Part shown: one piece after another, positions 9,546 through 21,220 of the stretch | Layout: each line of letters begins with the position of its first letter | Position numbering within the stretch: position 1 is the first letter of the stretch | Origin: [Pseudomonas] carboxydohydrogena | Lineage (GTDB): Bacteria > Pseudomonadota > Alphaproteobacteria > Rhizobiales > Xanthobacteraceae | NCBI RefSeq assembly: GCF_029030725.1 | Contig: NZ_CP113162.1 | Location: 2,416,501 to 2,480,500 of the forward strand | Direction of reading: 5' to 3' | Length of the DNA: 64,000 nt | The notes under the pieces: model-generated | What the model was told of the DNA's origin: nothing | Database searches by the model: none | The model's input: only the letters and a program-made list of their open reading frames with translations | Position numbers and translations under genes: made by a program

Positions 9546-10429
9546 CGGCAACAACGTCCCCCGCCTCGCTGCTTTACCCGGATGGCTTTCTGGCGCTGCC
9601 GACCATCGCGGACGCCGTGCGGCACGCGCTCGCGGAAGACCTCGGCCGCGCCGGCGACATCACCTCCATCGCCACCATTCCGGAAGCAACCCCTGCCCGC
9701 GCGGTCATGGTCGCGCGGCAGCCCGGCGTGATCGCGGGCCTGCCGCTCGCGATCGAGGCATTCCGGCAGCTTGCGCCGGAGATCAGGATCGAAGCCCACG
9801 CCCGCGACGGCGAGACCGTCGCGAAGGGCAAATCGCTGCTGACGATCACCGGCCCTGCCCGCGCCGTGCTCGCGGCGGAGCGCGTCGCGCTCAATTTCGC
9901 CGGGCGTCTGTCCGGCATCGCCACGCTGACGGCGAGCTATGTGAAACAGACCGCAGGCACCAAACTGCGCATCTGCTGCACCCGCAAGACCACGCCGGGC
10001 CTGCGCGCGCTGGAGAAATACGCCGTGCGCTGCGGCGGCGGCTTCAACCACCGCTTCGGGCTGGACGATGCCATCCTCATCAAGGACAACCACATCGCGG
10101 TGGCGGGCGGTGTTGCGGCTGTTCTGAAACGGGCGCGGACAGTCGCGGGACATCTCGTCAAGGTGGAGATCGAGGTCGACACGCTCGATCAGTTGCGCGA
10201 AGTGCTCGACACCGGATTGGCCGATGTCGTGTTGCTCGACAACATGGACATCCCGACGCTGCGCGAGGCGGTCAAGATCGCATCCGGCCGCGTGGTGCTG
10301 GAAGTCTCGGGCGGCGTCACCGTGGACCGCATCGCGGAGATCGCAAAAACGGGTGTGGACTACGTCTCATCCGGCGCGCTGACCCACTCGGCTCCGAATT
10401 TCGACGTCGCGCTGGATATTGAAGTGTAA
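9542..10429 (+). CDS. nadC: Nicotinate-nucleotide pyrophosphorylase (quinolinate phosphoribosyltransferase)
   Basis: NadC converts quinolinate and PRPP to nicotinate mononucleotide, closing the three-gene operon. The 295-residue protein has the family signatures [14 protein letters not shown] at the N-terminus, the substrate-binding [36 protein letters not shown], and the barrel segments VEVDTLDQL and LLDNMD. The ATG overlaps the nadB stop, which indicates translational coupling and supports shared control from the palindrome upstream of nadA. Confidence 0.96.
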   Translation: MTATTSPASLLYPDGFLALPTIADAVRHALAEDLGRAGDITSIATIPEATPARAVMVARQPGVIAGLPLAIEAFRQLAPEIRIEAHARDGETVAKGKSLLTITGPARAVLAAERVALNFAGRLSGIATLTASYVKQTAGTKLRICCTRKTTPGLRALEKYAVRCGGGFNHRFGLDDAILIKDNHIAVAGGVAAVLKRARTVAGHLVKVEIEVDTLDQLREVLDTGLADVVLLDNMDIPTLREAVKIASGRVVLEVSGGVTVDRIAEIAKTGVDYVSSGALTHSAPNFDVALDIEV

Positions 10430-10439
10430 GCGCGGCGTC

Positions 10440-11837
10440 TTATCGCTTCGCTTCCAGTTCAGCCGAGCTTTTTGCTTCCGCGACCAGTTCCTTGGAAATC
10501 TCCGCGGTCTGCGCGGCATTGCCCCAGCTCGGCGCATCCTTGCCGTCGCCCCACGCCTTCGGCCTGTAGAAGGTATGGACGCCGAAGCGATACATCTTCT
10601 TCATCTCATGCACCCATGACGGGCGCACCCAGTAGGCGTGATAATGCGTGGACTTGCCCACTTCCGGCAGCCACAGCTTGCCGTCCAGCGTCGCCTTGGC
10701 GATCCGCTTCGCCCGCTCCCACATGTCCGGCTCGTTGATGACATCGCGGACATTGTCGCAGGCGAAGGTGAACTGGCAGGCCAGATGCCGCCCCTTGTTC
10801 TGATAGACCACGCCGCAGATCGTTGTCGGATAGAAGCCTGAGAACACGCGGTTCATCACCACCTGCGCCACCGCGATCTGGCCGCGCACGGCTTCGCCCC
10901 GCGCCTCGAAATACACCGCTTCCGCAAGGCACTTCTCGCCCTTGGCGCGCGCATGCGCATCGAGATGAAGGCGCTGCGCGGGAGATTCCGTGTTGACCTC
11001 GCCCTTGGGCGCGATCGATTCGCCGCCCGCCGACGGATCGGCATTCGGCGACAGCGAAACATGCTGCTTCAGGTCCGGATCGCCGCTCGGCAGGATCACG
11101 ACAGGCTCCTCGCCGGGCTGCCAGCGCTCCAGCGTTTCGCCAGTGTCGCCGAGAGCGGTGCTGCCGAAAAACAGGCTCGCGGTCTTGACCGTGAAGGGAT
11201 CGCGCGGCGCGACCGCATGGCTGGACGTCGCGTGGAGCGCGGCCAACGCGCTGTCGTCAAGCACGCCGTCATCGGTTTTGGGCGCATCGTATTGCGGCAG
11301 GCGCGGCGAATTCAGCGCTTCCTGCAATTCCTGATCGAGCGGCTCGCTTGCGGCCGTGTTCCCGACAGCGGCTTTCGCATCTTCAGCCGGAACATTCTGC
11401 GACGCGGGCGAGACGGAATGCGCGGGCGGCACCGCCATCGGCAGGCGATCGCCCTTCGCGGCACGCATCACCACCGGATAATCGGAAGCCTGCAACGGGC
11501 GAACCGCCGGAGCGAACGGATTGCCGCCACCGAGCGAGCCGGTGATATCCGAATTGCGTCCGCCAAGGCTCACCAGCGTCACCGACGCTGCATCGGGCAC
11601 ATCGGTGCCGATCGGGCGGACGAAATTGAAGGAAGCGATGCGGAGCGCATTGCGCGGGGTCGCGAACAGATGCTGCTGCCAACGCTGCGCGACGCCCGCC
11701 TGATGAGCGAGCTGCGAGGCGATGTCCTGATAGCCGATTTCGGTCGGCGTCATCGCAAGAAGGCAGAGAACAAAACTGAAGGGCGCAAAATTTGCGCCCT
11801 TCAGCCTGTCACGCAACATAACCATCATTACGCTCAC
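10440..11837 (-). CDS. SleB-type cell wall hydrolase
   Basis: The last third of this 465-residue protein (about residues 300-435) is a Hydrolase_2/SleB domain: CLAEAVYFEARGE with the catalytic Glu, GQIAVAQVVMNRV, ICGVVYQ, and CQFTFACDN. Such domains cleave peptidoglycan glycan strands as lytic transglycosylases. The N-terminus has a hydrophobic segment (FAPFSFVLCLLAM) that can act as signal or anchor, and the middle is low-complexity and probably disordered. Non-sporulating alphaproteobacteria carry such enzymes for wall remodelling. It converges on nadC with 10 bases between the genes. Confidence 0.83.
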   Translation of the reverse strand: MSVMMVMLRDRLKGANFAPFSFVLCLLAMTPTEIGYQDIASQLAHQAGVAQRWQQHLFATPRNALRIASFNFVRPIGTDVPDAASVTLVSLGGRNSDITGSLGGGNPFAPAVRPLQASDYPVVMRAAKGDRLPMAVPPAHSVSPASQNVPAEDAKAAVGNTAASEPLDQELQEALNSPRLPQYDAPKTDDGVLDDSALAALHATSSHAVAPRDPFTVKTASLFFGSTALGDTGETLERWQPGEEPVVILPSGDPDLKQHVSLSPNADPSAGGESIAPKGEVNTESPAQRLHLDAHARAKGEKCLAEAVYFEARGEAVRGQIAVAQVVMNRVFSGFYPTTICGVVYQNKGRHLACQFTFACDNVRDVINEPDMWERAKRIAKATLDGKLWLPEVGKSTHYHAYWVRPSWVHEMKKMYRFGVHTFYRPKAWGDGKDAPSWGNAAQTAEISKELVAEAKSSAELEAKR

Positions 11838-12039
11838 GCAACAACACTACACACACGCGATCTCCTCGCACATTCAGTGCAATTTGATCGTTTTTGGTGT
11901 TATCGAATTAAAGTTGCCGCTGGGTTAATCGCCGTGCAGGCGCGCCACACGCAATAATATCGCGCGATTTCAGCGATCACGCCGCAATGCTTGGTAAATG
12001 GCGGTTTTCACAGTGTGGTAAAAAATCAGTCAACGCACG

Positions 12040-12082
12040 AAAAACTTCAGGCCGCACCTTCATGACGAAGGCACGGCCTGAA
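12040..12082 (-). terminator. Rho-independent terminator of ppdK
   Basis: The hairpin has an outer 9-bp stem (TTCAGGCCG with CGGCCTGAA), a symmetric CA/CA internal loop and an inner 5-bp stem CCTTC-ATGAC-GAAGG, spanning 12046-12082. Read on the minus strand it is followed by TTTTT (12044-12040). It lies 36 bases beyond the ppdK stop codon. Confidence 0.85.
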
Positions 12083-12117
12083 AATCGTGGAACGGCTCAC
12101 TCAGGCCAGATCTGCGA

Positions 12118-15018
<2,901 letters not shown>

Positions 15019-15191
15019 GACCGCCAGTCGCTGGATGGAATTGGAAAGCAGGCGCGTTACACCACGGTTTCAAGGCGTGATGCAAGGCGCGCCTGACGCA
15101 TAGCTGGGTGCCGGAATACCGACTTTCGGCTAGGGACGGTTCGGATGCCCCGCGAGCCCTTCAAGCGGACTTTAGAACCCGAACCGCGAAC

Positions 15192-15338
15192 TCAGTGAAT
15201 GATGCCCAGCCCCACGATCCCGACGAAAATCAGGTAGATCGCCACGATGAAATTCAAAAGGCGCGGCATGATGAGAATCAGAATGCCGGCGATAAGCGCG
15301 ACAATCGGCTGAAGGTGGGCAATTCCTGAAATCGTCAT
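15192..15338 (-). CDS. DUF3096 small membrane protein
   Basis: This 48-residue protein has two hydrophobic segments (PIVALIAGILILIM and FIVAIYLIFVGIVGL) joined by PRLLN, the pattern of DUF3096 proteins. It is predicted to sit in the inner membrane; the function is unknown. The ATG at 15338 is chosen because AGGAGA lies about 8 bases upstream; the frame is open further upstream but without a convincing start. It is transcribed divergently from the DUF1236 gene. Confidence 0.78.
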   Translation of the reverse strand: MTISGIAHLQPIVALIAGILILIMPRLLNFIVAIYLIFVGIVGLGIIH

Positions 15339-15550
15339 TGCATCGTCTCCTGAGAGTGAGCGGGAATCGTCACGAACCGCACTGCATGAGCGCGATAGAC
15401 GATCAAAGACGATTCTGAAAGCGGATCGGTTCCCTGCCCGCACAAAAAGGCCCCAATGAAACCACGACTGGTGCAGGAACACCCGTCTCCGCCGGGGATT
15501 GTCTGGCATCGGCCGCTTCGTGCGGCCTTCGTTTTGACAGGAGACGGATC

Positions 15551-15907
15551 ATGCGAAAGTCAGCACTCGTTCTTGCGGCTCTGGCCGCCGCCATCGCGGT
15601 ACCGGCCGCCGCGCAGGCACAGGGCATCATCGTGCGTGACGGCGCGACCACCGGCATGGTCGTGGATGACGGTGGTATCGCCCCCGATCTGCAACCGCGC
15701 TTCCGCGAATATGTCGTGCAGGAGAATGTGCCGAACTACACGGTGCCGGGTCAGGTGATGGTCGGCGTGACGCTGCCGGAGATGGGCGTGACCTATTACG
15801 ACGTGCCGCAGCGGTACGGCGCGCATCGTTACCGCTACAGCCGCGTCAACGACAACTATGTGCTTGTCGATCCGCAGACTCGCCGGGTCATTCAGGTGAT
15901 CGAGTAA
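15551..15907 (+). CDS. DUF1236 exported protein
   Basis: This 118-residue protein has a Sec signal peptide (ALVLAALAAAIAVPAAAQA) and a mature domain resembling DUF1236: PGQVMVGVTLPEMGVTYYDVPQ, then YRYSRVNDNYVLVDPQTRRVIQVIE. DUF1236 domains are frequent in Bradyrhizobium-like bacteria and are thought to act in the periplasm; no activity is known. A good AGGAGAC ribosome binding site precedes the ATG. A palindromic repeat follows about 35 bases after the stop. Confidence 0.8.
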   Translation: MRKSALVLAALAAAIAVPAAAQAQGIIVRDGATTGMVVDDGGIAPDLQPRFREYVVQENVPNYTVPGQVMVGVTLPEMGVTYYDVPQRYGAHRYRYSRVNDNYVLVDPQTRRVIQVIE

Positions 15908-15942
15908 CGGGAATGGTTGAGCGGCCCCTGGAGTCGTTCAAC

Positions 15943-16022
15943 CGTCATTGCGAGGAGCGTAGCGACGAAGCAATCCAGTTTTCGTTCAGATGCTGGATTG
16001 CTTCGCTTCGCTCGCAATGACG
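15943..16022. repeat. Dispersed palindromic element (CATTGCGAG type)
   Basis: The 80-bp element starts CGTCATTGCGAG and ends CTCGCAATGACG; internal arms GAAGCAATCCAG and CTGGATTGCTTC are exact complements. It can fold into one long hairpin. It lies between the convergent DUF1236 gene and glyS, and may help end transcription of both. This type of palindrome is widespread in related genomes. Confidence 0.8.
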
Positions 16023-16028
16023 AAAGTC

Positions 16029-18311
16029 TCAATCCTGAATCTTCGAGAAGTCCGCGACCGCGCGCGTCGCCTCGCGAATTTCGGCCAGCAGCTTGAGACG
16101 ATTCTCGCGCACCGCCTTGTCGTCGTCGTTGACCTTCACTTTATCAAAGAACGCATCGACGACGGGTCGCAGTTTTGCGAGCGCGCCCATCGCGGCCGCG
16201 AAATCCTCCTTCGCCACGGCGGCACTCGCCTCGGCCTTCACCTGTTCAATGGCGCGTGCGAGATTCTTTTCTTCATCAAGCCTGTAGAGCGAAGCCTCCG
16301 GCGCGCCGGTGAAGCTGCGCTTGTCCTTCTTCTCTTCGATGGCAAGGATATTCGACGCGCGCTTCGTGCCTGCGAGCAGGTTCTTGCCGTCATCGGTGTC
16401 AAGGAATTTGCCGAGCGCCTCGACGCGTCGCACGACCATCAGGAGATCGTCCTGACCCTCAAGCGCGAACACGGCGTCAACCAGATCATGCCGCGCACCC
16501 TGCTCGCGCAACTGCACTTTGAGGCGGTCGGCGAAGAAGGAGAGGAGGTCAAGACCAAATGTATCTAGACCCTGCCGATTAGAAAATTTGATTCCATCGA
16601 TACTTAAATCACACCCTTCATCAGATATGATCGCCAAGAAAGTCTTCCGTTCATCATTTCGATCATCCAGCTCATTTTTATAACTGACGTACCCTTTTAC
16701 TAACTCCCCTTCTATCTCATCCTCAAAAAGATAATAAGCGCGACCGCTATCAAGCAGTTGCTCTGCTTGAATTCTGCACGCTCGACCAATAGAGGGTCCA
16801 ATTTTCATGCGGACCATATTTTCTACTATCAACCGAATCACACCCAACGCCGCACGACGCAGCGCGAATGGGTCCTTCGAACCCGTCGGCTTCTCATCGA
16901 TCGCCCAAAAGCCGGTGAGGATGTCGATCTTGTCGGCAAGCGCCACCGCAATCGCGACCGGATCGGTGGGCACGCGGTCGTTCGGACCCTGCGGCTTGTA
17001 GTGATCCTCGATAGCGGCCGCGACAGAGGCATCCTCGCCCTGCGCCAGCGCATAGTACTTGCCCATCAGGCCCTGCACCTCGGGGAATTCGCCGACAACT
17101 TCGGTGAGCAAATCCGCCTTGGCGAGCTTTGCAGCGCGCTTGGTCTTCTCGACATCGGCGCCAACCAAAGGGGCAAGCTCCGCAGCCAAACTCTCGATGC
17201 GCGCGATGCGCTCCGCCTGCGTGCCGAGCTTTTCGTGGAACACGATATTGTCGAACTTCGGCAACCGCGCTTCGAGTTTGGTCTTGAGATCGGTCTCGTA
17301 GAAGAACTTCGCGTCAGACAACCGCGCGCGGATCACGCGCTCGTTGCCCGCGACGATGGCCTTGCCGCCGTCGGTGGCCTCGATGTTGGACACGAGAATG
17401 AATTTCGGCGCGAGCTTGCCGGTTTTCGGATCGCGCACCACGAAGCACTTTTGATTGTTGCGAATGGTGGCGCGGATCACCTCGCCGGGGATCGACAGGA
17501 ATTCCTGATCGAACGAGCCCATCAGCGCGACCGGCCACTCGACCAGACCCGCCACTTCGTCCAGCAGCGCCTCGTCCTCGACAAGCTCAAGACCTTGCGC
17601 GAACGCCAGTTGCTTGGCGTCGGCCAGAATGATGTCCTTGCGGCGCTGCGGATCGAGCACAACCTTGGCCGCTTCCAGCTTCGCGACGTAATCCTCGAAG
17701 CGGCGTACCGAAAATTCGGCGGGCGCCATGAATCTGTGGCCGCGCGTCACCTGCCCCGCTTTGATGCCGCCGACATCGAATTGCACCACATCCGGGTCCT
17801 CGGTCTCGAGACCGAACGTCGCGACGATCGAATGCAGCGGCCGTACCCATGTCAGCGCGCCGCGCGTGGCCGAGCCCGCGCCCCAGCGCATCTGCTTCGG
17901 CCACGGGAAAGTGCGCACGATGACGGGCAAAATTTCCGCGATCACCTCGATGGCGGGACGGCCCGTCTTTTCGATCAGCGCGATGTAGAAGTCGCCCTTC
18001 TTCGGGTCCTTCTGGATTTTTGCTTCGTCGAGCGACTTCAGGCCCGTCGCCTTGAGGAAGCCCTGTACGGCGGCATCCGGCGCGCCGACCTTCGGCCCCT
18101 TGCGCTCTTCCTTGAGATCAGGCTGTCGCGCGGGCAGACCGTGCACGGTGAGCGCGAGGCGACGCGGCGTCGCGAACGCCTTCGCGCCTTCATAGACGAG
18201 ACCTTCGGCGACGAGCTTGTCCGTCACCATGCGACGCAGATCGTCCGCCGCCTTTGCCTGCATGCGCGCGGGAATTTCTTCGGAGAACAATTCAAAGAGA
18301 AGATCGGGCAT
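16029..18311 (-). CDS. glyS: Glycine--tRNA ligase beta subunit
   Basis: GlyS is the beta subunit of the alpha2beta2 bacterial glycyl-tRNA synthetase. It starts [18 protein letters not shown], contains the editing/HD-like region ([15 protein letters not shown]) and ends with an anticodon-binding region ([15 protein letters not shown]). At 760 residues it is longer than I expect for relatives (about 690-720). An unusual AT-rich stretch (about 16556-16840, residues about 490-585) lies between [11 protein letters not shown] and [13 protein letters not shown]. The ATG at 18311 has GGGGAG 8 bases upstream, which belongs to the inverted repeat flanking the DUF559 gene. Confidence 0.95.
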   Translation of the reverse strand: MPDLLFELFSEEIPARMQAKAADDLRRMVTDKLVAEGLVYEGAKAFATPRRLALTVHGLPARQPDLKEERKGPKVGAPDAAVQGFLKATGLKSLDEAKIQKDPKKGDFYIALIEKTGRPAIEVIAEILPVIVRTFPWPKQMRWGAGSATRGALTWVRPLHSIVATFGLETEDPDVVQFDVGGIKAGQVTRGHRFMAPAEFSVRRFEDYVAKLEAAKVVLDPQRRKDIILADAKQLAFAQGLELVEDEALLDEVAGLVEWPVALMGSFDQEFLSIPGEVIRATIRNNQKCFVVRDPKTGKLAPKFILVSNIEATDGGKAIVAGNERVIRARLSDAKFFYETDLKTKLEARLPKFDNIVFHEKLGTQAERIARIESLAAELAPLVGADVEKTKRAAKLAKADLLTEVVGEFPEVQGLMGKYYALAQGEDASVAAAIEDHYKPQGPNDRVPTDPVAIAVALADKIDILTGFWAIDEKPTGSKDPFALRRAALGVIRLIVENMVRMKIGPSIGRACRIQAEQLLDSGRAYYLFEDEIEGELVKGYVSYKNELDDRNDERKTFLAIISDEGCDLSIDGIKFSNRQGLDTFGLDLLSFFADRLKVQLREQGARHDLVDAVFALEGQDDLLMVVRRVEALGKFLDTDDGKNLLAGTKRASNILAIEEKKDKRSFTGAPEASLYRLDEEKNLARAIEQVKAEASAAVAKEDFAAAMGALAKLRPVVDAFFDKVKVNDDDKAVRENRLKLLAEIREATRAVADFSKIQD

Positions 18312-18316
18312 AAAAC

Positions 18317-18715
18317 CTACTCCCCTCCCCCCGCCTGCGGCGGGGAGGGGTCGGGGGTGGGGGGAATACGTTCGGCTATAACCGAGGAAATAACCTCAGC
18401 AATACCTTCCGCGTTATTGAGAACGTCATTATTCCAGAATCGAAGAACGCGATAGCCGCGCGCTTCCAGATAGGCTGTTCGGACAGCATCGGAACCAGCT
18501 TCGCAATGCTGGCCGCCGTCCACCTCGATCACGATGCGCAATGCATGACAGGCGAAGTCGGCAAAGTATGGCCCGATCGTCGCTTGCCGTCGAAAGTGGA
18601 AATCACTCAAGGGCGATTGCCGGAGATAGAGCCACAACTTCCGCTCAGCATCGGTCATGTCGCGACGCAGCCGGCGCGCACGCGGAACGCGATGGTCGAT
18701 AGCACGACGCGACAT
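18317..18715 (-). CDS. DUF559 endonuclease-like protein
   Basis: This 132-residue protein is a DUF559 member, related to Vsr-like PD-(D/E)XK nucleases. Typical segments are [34 protein letters not shown], and [12 protein letters not shown] with the putative catalytic D and E-V-D residues, then [13 protein letters not shown] 18715 precedes [15 protein letters not shown]. The last residues ([13 protein letters not shown]) are read from the flanking inverted repeat, and the stop is 5 bases before the glyS start. The gene lies between glyQ and glyS, inside what should be one operon, and looks like an inserted cassette. The cellular role is unknown. Confidence 0.85.
   Translation of the reverse strand: MSRRAIDHRVPRARRLRRDMTDAERKLWLYLRQSPLSDFHFRRQATIGPYFADFACHALRIVIEVDGGQHCEAGSDAVRTAYLEARGYRVLRFWNNDVLNNAEGIAEVISSVIAERIPPTPDPSPPQAGGGE
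18320..18365. repeat. Left inverted repeat of the DUF559 cassette
   Basis: This 46-bp GC-rich repeat (begins CTCCCCTCCCC, ends TCGGGGGTGGGGGGA on the plus strand) is the inverted copy of 18718-18763, differing at one position (TGCGG against TTCGG). It contains its own imperfect hairpin, CCCCTCCCC with GGGGAGGGG. It overlaps the 3' end of the DUF559 gene and, on the minus strand, provides the GGGGAG that acts as ribosome binding site for glyS. Confidence 0.9.
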
Positions 18716-18717
18716 CG

Positions 18718-18763
18718 TCCCCCCACCCCCGACCCCTCCCCGCCGAAGGCGGGGGGAGGGGAG
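18718..18763. repeat. Right inverted repeat of the DUF559 cassette
   Basis: This is the second 46-bp copy, in opposite orientation to 18320-18365, with 45 of 46 positions matching. It starts 2 bases upstream of the DUF559 start codon and ends 61 bases from the glyQ stop codon. Together the two copies frame the DUF559 gene exactly. Confidence 0.9.
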
Positions 18764-18824
18764 CAATTCTTCGCTCATCGAAACATGCACGTCAAAATCG
18801 CTTTCCTGATCCGGATGTTCGGAC

Positions 18825-19757
18825 CTACCCCGCCCCACCCGCTTCGGTGGCGATCCATGCCTCGCCGCAGGCTTTCGCCAGTTCGCGCACACGCAGGATG
18901 TAGCTCTGCCGCTCGGTGACGGAAATCACGCCGCGCGCGTCGAGCAGGTTGAACACGTGGCTGGCCTTGATGCACTGGTCATAGGCCGGCAGCGCCATAA
19001 GATGGCGCTCCTTCTTGCTGTCCGCCCATCCGGCTTCGAGATATTTCCTGCACGCGCCCTCGGCCATCTTGAATTGCTCGAACAGCATCGCGGTGTCGGA
19101 GTGTTCGAAGTTATGCCGCGAATATTCCTGCTCGGCTTGCAAGAACACATCGCCGTAGGTCACCTTCTCGGCGCCATCGCGGCCGTTGAAGTTGAGATCG
19201 TAGACGCGATCGACGCCCTGCACGTACATCGCAAGGCGCTCAAGACCGTAAGTCAGTTCGCCCGCGACCGGTGCGCATTCGACGCCCGCGACCTGCTGGA
19301 AATACGTGAACTGCGACACTTCCATGCCGTCGCACCAGCACTCCCAGCCGAGGCCCCACGCGCCGAGCGTCGGGCTTTCCCAGTCGTCCTCGACGAAGCG
19401 GATGTCGTGAAGCGCGGCATCGACGCCGATGGCCTTGAGCGACTTCAGGTACAAATCCTGAATGTCGGACGGCGACGGCTTCAGGATCACCTGAAACTGG
19501 TAGTAATGCTGCAAGCGGTTCGGGTTCTCGCCATAGCGGCCGTCCTTCGGGCGGCGCGAGGGCTGCACGTAGGCGGCGTTCCAGGTCTTCGGCCCGAGCG
19601 CGCGCAGCGTGGTCGCCGGATGGAACGTGCCCGCACCCACTTCCATGTCGTAGGGTTGCAGGATCACGCAGCCATGGTCGGCCCAATAGCGCTGCAATGT
19701 CAGGATCAGGCCCTGAAACGATTTTTCGGGGCGCATGTGCGGCGGAAGCGTGTCCAT
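18825..19757 (-). CDS. glyQ: Glycine--tRNA ligase alpha subunit
   Basis: GlyQ carries the catalytic class II core of glycyl-tRNA synthetase and pairs with GlyS. The 310-residue protein has the expected opening [18 protein letters not shown], the motif-2-like stretch [19 protein letters not shown], and the glycine pocket region [19 protein letters not shown]. It lies upstream of glyS on the same strand but is separated from it by the DUF559 cassette, about 510 bases including both repeats. Confidence 0.97.
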   Translation of the reverse strand: MDTLPPHMRPEKSFQGLILTLQRYWADHGCVILQPYDMEVGAGTFHPATTLRALGPKTWNAAYVQPSRRPKDGRYGENPNRLQHYYQFQVILKPSPSDIQDLYLKSLKAIGVDAALHDIRFVEDDWESPTLGAWGLGWECWCDGMEVSQFTYFQQVAGVECAPVAGELTYGLERLAMYVQGVDRVYDLNFNGRDGAEKVTYGDVFLQAEQEYSRHNFEHSDTAMLFEQFKMAEGACRKYLEAGWADSKKERHLMALPAYDQCIKASHVFNLLDARGVISVTERQSYILRVRELAKACGEAWIATEAGGAG

Positions 19758-19891
19758 CGGATATTCTGCAATCAGTTCAAGGGCGGCAAAGCCGGGCTGG
19801 CGCGGCGGACCGTATCGGCGCGAGGGTCAGGAATCAAGGAGAGGCCGCCGAAAACGGCCCTTATCACGCCATCGCAGGCCGCTTGAGCCCA

Positions 19892-20083
19892 TTACCCCTG
19901 ATGCGGGCGATATGTGCCCGTCTGCGGGTCGCGCCGCAGCCGGACCGCGCCTTCGGGATCGGAGGCCTCCCGCTCGCGAATCTCGTCGAGTTCGCGATTG
20001 ACCCGGCGGCCTTCCTTCGTCGCGAGCCGCAGCAGGGCGGCCCCGCCCAATACACCCAAGGCAATCAGAACCAGCGGCGGCAT
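19892..20083 (-). CDS. Small single-pass membrane protein, hypothetical
   Basis: This 63-residue protein has an N-terminal hydrophobic segment (PPLVLIALGVLGGAALLRL) followed by a charged tail ending RRDPQTGTYRPHQG. The function is unknown; short proteins of this layout are common next to sppA in related genomes. It starts 13 bases after the sppA stop and 134 bases upstream of glyQ, so it is probably in the sppA transcript. Confidence 0.65.
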   Translation of the reverse strand: MPPLVLIALGVLGGAALLRLATKEGRRVNRELDEIREREASDPEGAVRLRRDPQTGTYRPHQG

Positions 20084-20096
20084 ATGTCCCTCACAC

Positions 20097-20978
20097 TCAC
20101 AATCCGTAGCGCGCCCATAATGCGCGCGTTTCCAGGGCGGAAATCAGGTCGTCCGCGAAGCCCGCGCCGATCATCGCGCCCGTTCCCGGCTTCCTGCCCG
20201 CGAGAGTCGAGAGCAATCCGCTCTTGGGCGCAATCACCGGCATGCGGACACGCGCGCCATAACGCGCGCGAAGCACGCTGCGCACGTCGCCGATGCCATC
20301 CGCGAGCCCGAGCTTCACCGAACGCTCGCCCGCCCAGTACTCACCCGAGAACAGATAGCCCGCCTCGCCCTGGAGTCGCGCGCCACGGCTGCGCTTCACC
20401 AGAGCGATGAAGCTGTCGTGGATCTCGCGCTGAATCGCTTTCAGCCGCGCGACATCCTCCGGGTTTTCCGGCAGGAACGGATCGAGGCTGCTCTTGTGCT
20501 CGCCCGAAGTGTAGATTCTGCGCTCGATGCCGACCTTCTTGATGAGGTCCTGAAAGCCGAAGGTGCCGCCGATCACACCGATCGATCCGAGGATCGAGGA
20601 CGGATCGCAGAAAATCTCGTCGCCCGCGCAGGCGATCATATAGCCGCCGGATGCCGCGACATCCTCGACGAACACCAGCACCGGAATTTTCTTCGTCTCC
20701 GCAAGCTGACGGATGCGCTCATAAATCTGATGCGACTGGACCGGCGATCCGCCCGGCGAATTGATCACCAGCGCGACCGCCCTCGCCCGCTTCGTCTCGA
20801 ATGCTTTCTCGAGCAGCCTGCTGACGCCGGACAGCGTCAGCCCCGGCCTCAGCGGCGTGACCGCCCCGATAGTGCCGCTCAGACGGACCACGGGAACGAC
20901 GGCCGCACGGAAACGCTCCGGCAGGAACCACATCCAGCCATCATTCAGCGCATTGTGATCGCGATCCTCATTCGTCAT
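20097..20978 (-). CDS. sppA: S49 family signal peptide peptidase
   Basis: This 293-residue serine peptidase is of the SppA/SohB type, which degrades cleaved signal peptides in or at the inner membrane. Visible features are VALVINSPGGSPVQSHQI (oxyanion region), VEDVAASGGYMIACAGDEI with the nucleophile Ser in ASGGY, GSIGVIGGTFG, and the Lys general base in SGEHKSSLDPF. The N-terminal membrane segment is weak (RAAVVPVVRLSGTIGAV), so it may be a peripheral or short form. It is followed by a small membrane-protein gene. Confidence 0.88.
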   Translation of the reverse strand: MTNEDRDHNALNDGWMWFLPERFRAAVVPVVRLSGTIGAVTPLRPGLTLSGVSRLLEKAFETKRARAVALVINSPGGSPVQSHQIYERIRQLAETKKIPVLVFVEDVAASGGYMIACAGDEIFCDPSSILGSIGVIGGTFGFQDLIKKVGIERRIYTSGEHKSSLDPFLPENPEDVARLKAIQREIHDSFIALVKRSRGARLQGEAGYLFSGEYWAGERSVKLGLADGIGDVRSVLRARYGARVRMPVIAPKSGLLSTLAGRKPGTGAMIGAGFADDLISALETRALWARYGL

Positions 20979-21111
20979 GCAACGTCCTTCGCATTAACGC
21001 CTTATTATCCGTCAAATGGCACTTAGACGCCGTCCGGTACGCCTCTTGCATTGCATACCGCGATCGCGCCTCTGCCCGAGCTTCCGGCAAGGCCAGCCGA
21101 AAGGTGCTTCG

Positions 21112-21210
21112 ATGAAAATCTATCTGATGATATTGATGATAAGCGCACTTTTCACGGCTATCCGTTTCACCTCCGTGCAAGATAAGCGTCCGAACTCGCT
21201 TCCGCAGTAA
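21112..21210 (+). CDS. Possible 32-residue membrane peptide
   Basis: This short open frame encodes MKIYLMILMISALFTAIRF followed by a polar tail, a plausible single membrane segment. AAGG lies about 9 bases upstream of the ATG. It sits alone in the divergent gap between sppA and the convergent methyltransferase gene. There is no family evidence, so it could be chance. Confidence 0.3.
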   Translation: MKIYLMILMISALFTAIRFTSVQDKRPNSLPQ

Positions 21211-21220
21211 GCAGGATCGC

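Noticed and set aside
18506-18919. Plus-strand open frame through the DUF559 cassette
   Set aside because: It opposes the DUF559 gene, whose nuclease-like motifs are clear; the frame includes translated repeat sequence.
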